Part shown: positions 62,704-63,705 of the stretch, piece by piece | How positions within the stretch are numbered: position 1 is the stretch's first letter | How the letters are laid out: each line of letters opens with the position of its first letter | Source of the DNA: Prevotella sp. | Lineage (GTDB): Bacteria > Bacteroidota > Bacteroidia > Bacteroidales > Bacteroidaceae | Assembly (NCBI GenBank): GCA_022769285.1 | Contig: JALEKD010000039.1 | Span: 89,364-153,068 of the forward strand | Length of the DNA stretch: 63,705 nucleotides | Direction: 5' to 3' | Program-made: the position numbers and the translations under genes | The notes under the pieces: generated by a model | Database searches by the model: none | What the model was told of the DNA's origin: nothing | What the model saw: only the letters and a program-made list of their open reading frames with translations

Positions 62704-63411
62704 ATGAAGAAGATTTTAACCGTAATCGTCTTGCTGATGCTCGTAGGCACCATGCAGGCTCAGCGTCAGGTCACGAAATTCTTAGGAATACCCGTTGATG
62801 GAACCAAGGCCGAAATGACAAGCAAACTCATTGCTAAAGGATTTACACTAAAAGCCATTGGAAATACAGAGTTCCTTGAAGGAGAGTTCAATGGGGCCAA
62901 AGTACATCTATACATTATCACCCATAATAATAAGGTATGGCGCATCATGCTATGTGATGCAATCCCTACCGACGAGGACAACATTAAGATTAGATACAAC
63001 ACTCTAATTCGCCAGTTTGAAGCTAATAATAAATACGAGACCATCATTGCCGTTCCAATAGATGAATCTGTAAGACTACTTAATGCCATGATGGAAGATC
63101 ATAAAATCTTTGAGGCTGCATTTAACCAAAAAGAGAGCACTGTAACAAAGGATGGAGAAGCATCGGATAACGATACCCACACGGAGATAACAAGAACAGT
63201 AACAGCAACGCGAATACTGGGCCCATCCATAAAAGAAAGAAAAGAAATTGACAATGCCACACTCTCTATTGGCAGCGAGGCCCTAAAAAAAATAATCCAA
63301 AACCAATACCAAAGCCCCGTTTGGTTCCGTATTGTGGAAGGATTTGGCAACTACTACATCACCATGTACTACGACAACAAGTACAACGAAGCTAATGGCG
63401 AAGACCTGTAA
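62704..63411 (+). CDS. Secreted hypothetical protein, AT-richer than its neighbours
   Basis: 235 residues with a signal peptide (MKKILTVIVLLMLVGTMQAQ). The mature part (VTKFLGIPVDGTKAEMTSKL, NGAKVHLYIITHNNKVWRIM, EALKKIIQNQYQSPVWFRIV ... YYITMYYDNKYNEANGEDL) is of mixed alpha/beta character with no catalytic motif; similar FLGIPVDG proteins are common as hypotheticals in Prevotella and Bacteroides. Codon use is clearly richer in A/T than the flanking PUL genes, so it may have arrived by transfer. I start at 62704, consistent with the promoter at 62598-62628 and a clean signal peptide. The function is unknown. Confidence 0.75.
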   Translation: MKKILTVIVLLMLVGTMQAQRQVTKFLGIPVDGTKAEMTSKLIAKGFTLKAIGNTEFLEGEFNGAKVHLYIITHNNKVWRIMLCDAIPTDEDNIKIRYNTLIRQFEANNKYETIIAVPIDESVRLLNAMMEDHKIFEAAFNQKESTVTKDGEASDNDTHTEITRTVTATRILGPSIKERKEIDNATLSIGSEALKKIIQNQYQSPVWFRIVEGFGNYYITMYYDNKYNEANGEDL

Positions 63412-63415
63412 CACG

Positions 63416-63461
63416 CAGAGGGCGACGGTGATAGCAAACATTGCTACTCCGTTGCCCTCTG
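63416..63461 (+). terminator. Hairpin after the hypothetical gene
   Basis: CAGAGGGCGACGG pairs with CCGTTGCCCTCTG (63449-63461) with one G-T wobble around a loop of about 20 nt that includes AGCAA/TTGCT. There is no clear T-run, so it may be a weak or factor-dependent terminator. Confidence 0.55.
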
Positions 63462-63488
63462 GCATGATAAGATGCCCCCTATAAGCAA

Positions 63489-63705
63489 CGCGCGCTGTAG
63501 GCGCAAAAGTATAAAGCCTGGGGCAACGCCCCAGGTATATAACCCTCAGTCTATTGTCGCGCTACAGGCGCAAAAGTAGCGAAGCGTAAAATCAAGGGGA
63601 TAATGCCGATGGCAATTACCGTGCAAATAGCAGGGAGCCAATTTATGACTATATCTGCTGCGATAACGCCTACGGCTACTTTTGCGCCTGTAGCGCGCAT
63701 TGCTC
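63489..63705. repeat. Cluster of short repeats at the window's right edge
   Basis: GCGCTRYAGGCGCAAAAGTA occurs at 63492-63511 and 63559-63578 in direct orientation and at 63677-63696 inverted, bounded by AGCAACGC and GCATTGCT. A small hairpin CCTGGGGC-AAC-GCCCCAGG lies between the first two. No gene is visible; the element may continue past the edge. Confidence 0.75.

Overview
The window is a 63.7 kb piece of a Bacteroidetes chromosome, most likely order Bacteroidales and perhaps Prevotellaceae. The evidence is three SusC/SusD pairs, lipoproteins with acidic residues just after the lipobox Cys, the Bacteroidetes promoter signature TTTG-N19/20-TAnnTTTG before many genes, no strong Shine-Dalgarno sites, and Prevotella-style C-terminal sorting tails (GQRV...GVYIVNGKKV). 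The DNA is GC-rich by eye. The exact genus cannot be read from the sequence.

Left part (1-8.3 kb): a minus-strand run of sugar-kinase-like protein, CBM9-like protein, Fur regulator and MATE exporter (cut by the window edge); then an RluA-type pseudouridine synthase (+), an AspT/YidE-type transporter (-) and an orphan sensor histidine kinase (-). Next comes a small promoter-to-terminator unit (about 7829-8201) that is either a structured RNA or a short gene, with a 12-G run upstream and a perfect 28-bp palindrome downstream.

PUL 1 (8.3-18.9 kb, minus): IPT/TIG beta-propeller lipoprotein, SusC, SusD and a DUF1735/DUF4973 lipoprotein, followed after a terminator by a separately promoted GH89 alpha-N-acetylglucosaminidase. 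This suggests a host-type, GlcNAc-containing glycan.

PUL 2 (19.7-40.4 kb, minus): SusC, SusD, DUF3823 lipoprotein, then from a second promoter GH43-VCBS, a two-module binding protein, GH127 and two tandem GH115 enzymes. The expected activities (arabinofuranosidase, alpha-glucuronidase) point to a plant arabinogalactan or glucuronoarabinoxylan. A module of about 170-240 residues, with no family name I recognise, occurs five times in three of these proteins.

Housekeeping stretch (41-52.4 kb): PgpH-like HD phosphodiesterase, gltX, waaA/kdtA, aminopeptidase P, mdh, a lone GH127-like protein and ribosomal protein L19.

PUL 3 (52.5-62.5 kb, minus): FecR anti-sigma, STN-domain SusC, SusD, a Tat-exported FAD oxidoreductase and an ECF sigma factor, with a GH123-like enzyme downstream on its own promoter. 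The sigma and anti-sigma genes lie at opposite ends of the operon. A matched ECF-type promoter (GGTACTTTTT - 15/16 bp - TACCTAT) sits before both fecR and susC, which I read as an autoregulated trans-envelope circuit. This is the most distinctive system here. An AT-richer secreted hypothetical gene and a cluster of short repeats close the window.

Two dispersed repeat families occupy the intergenic gaps: a 97-bp inverted-repeat element (four full, two partial copies) and a G/C-run element (four copies).
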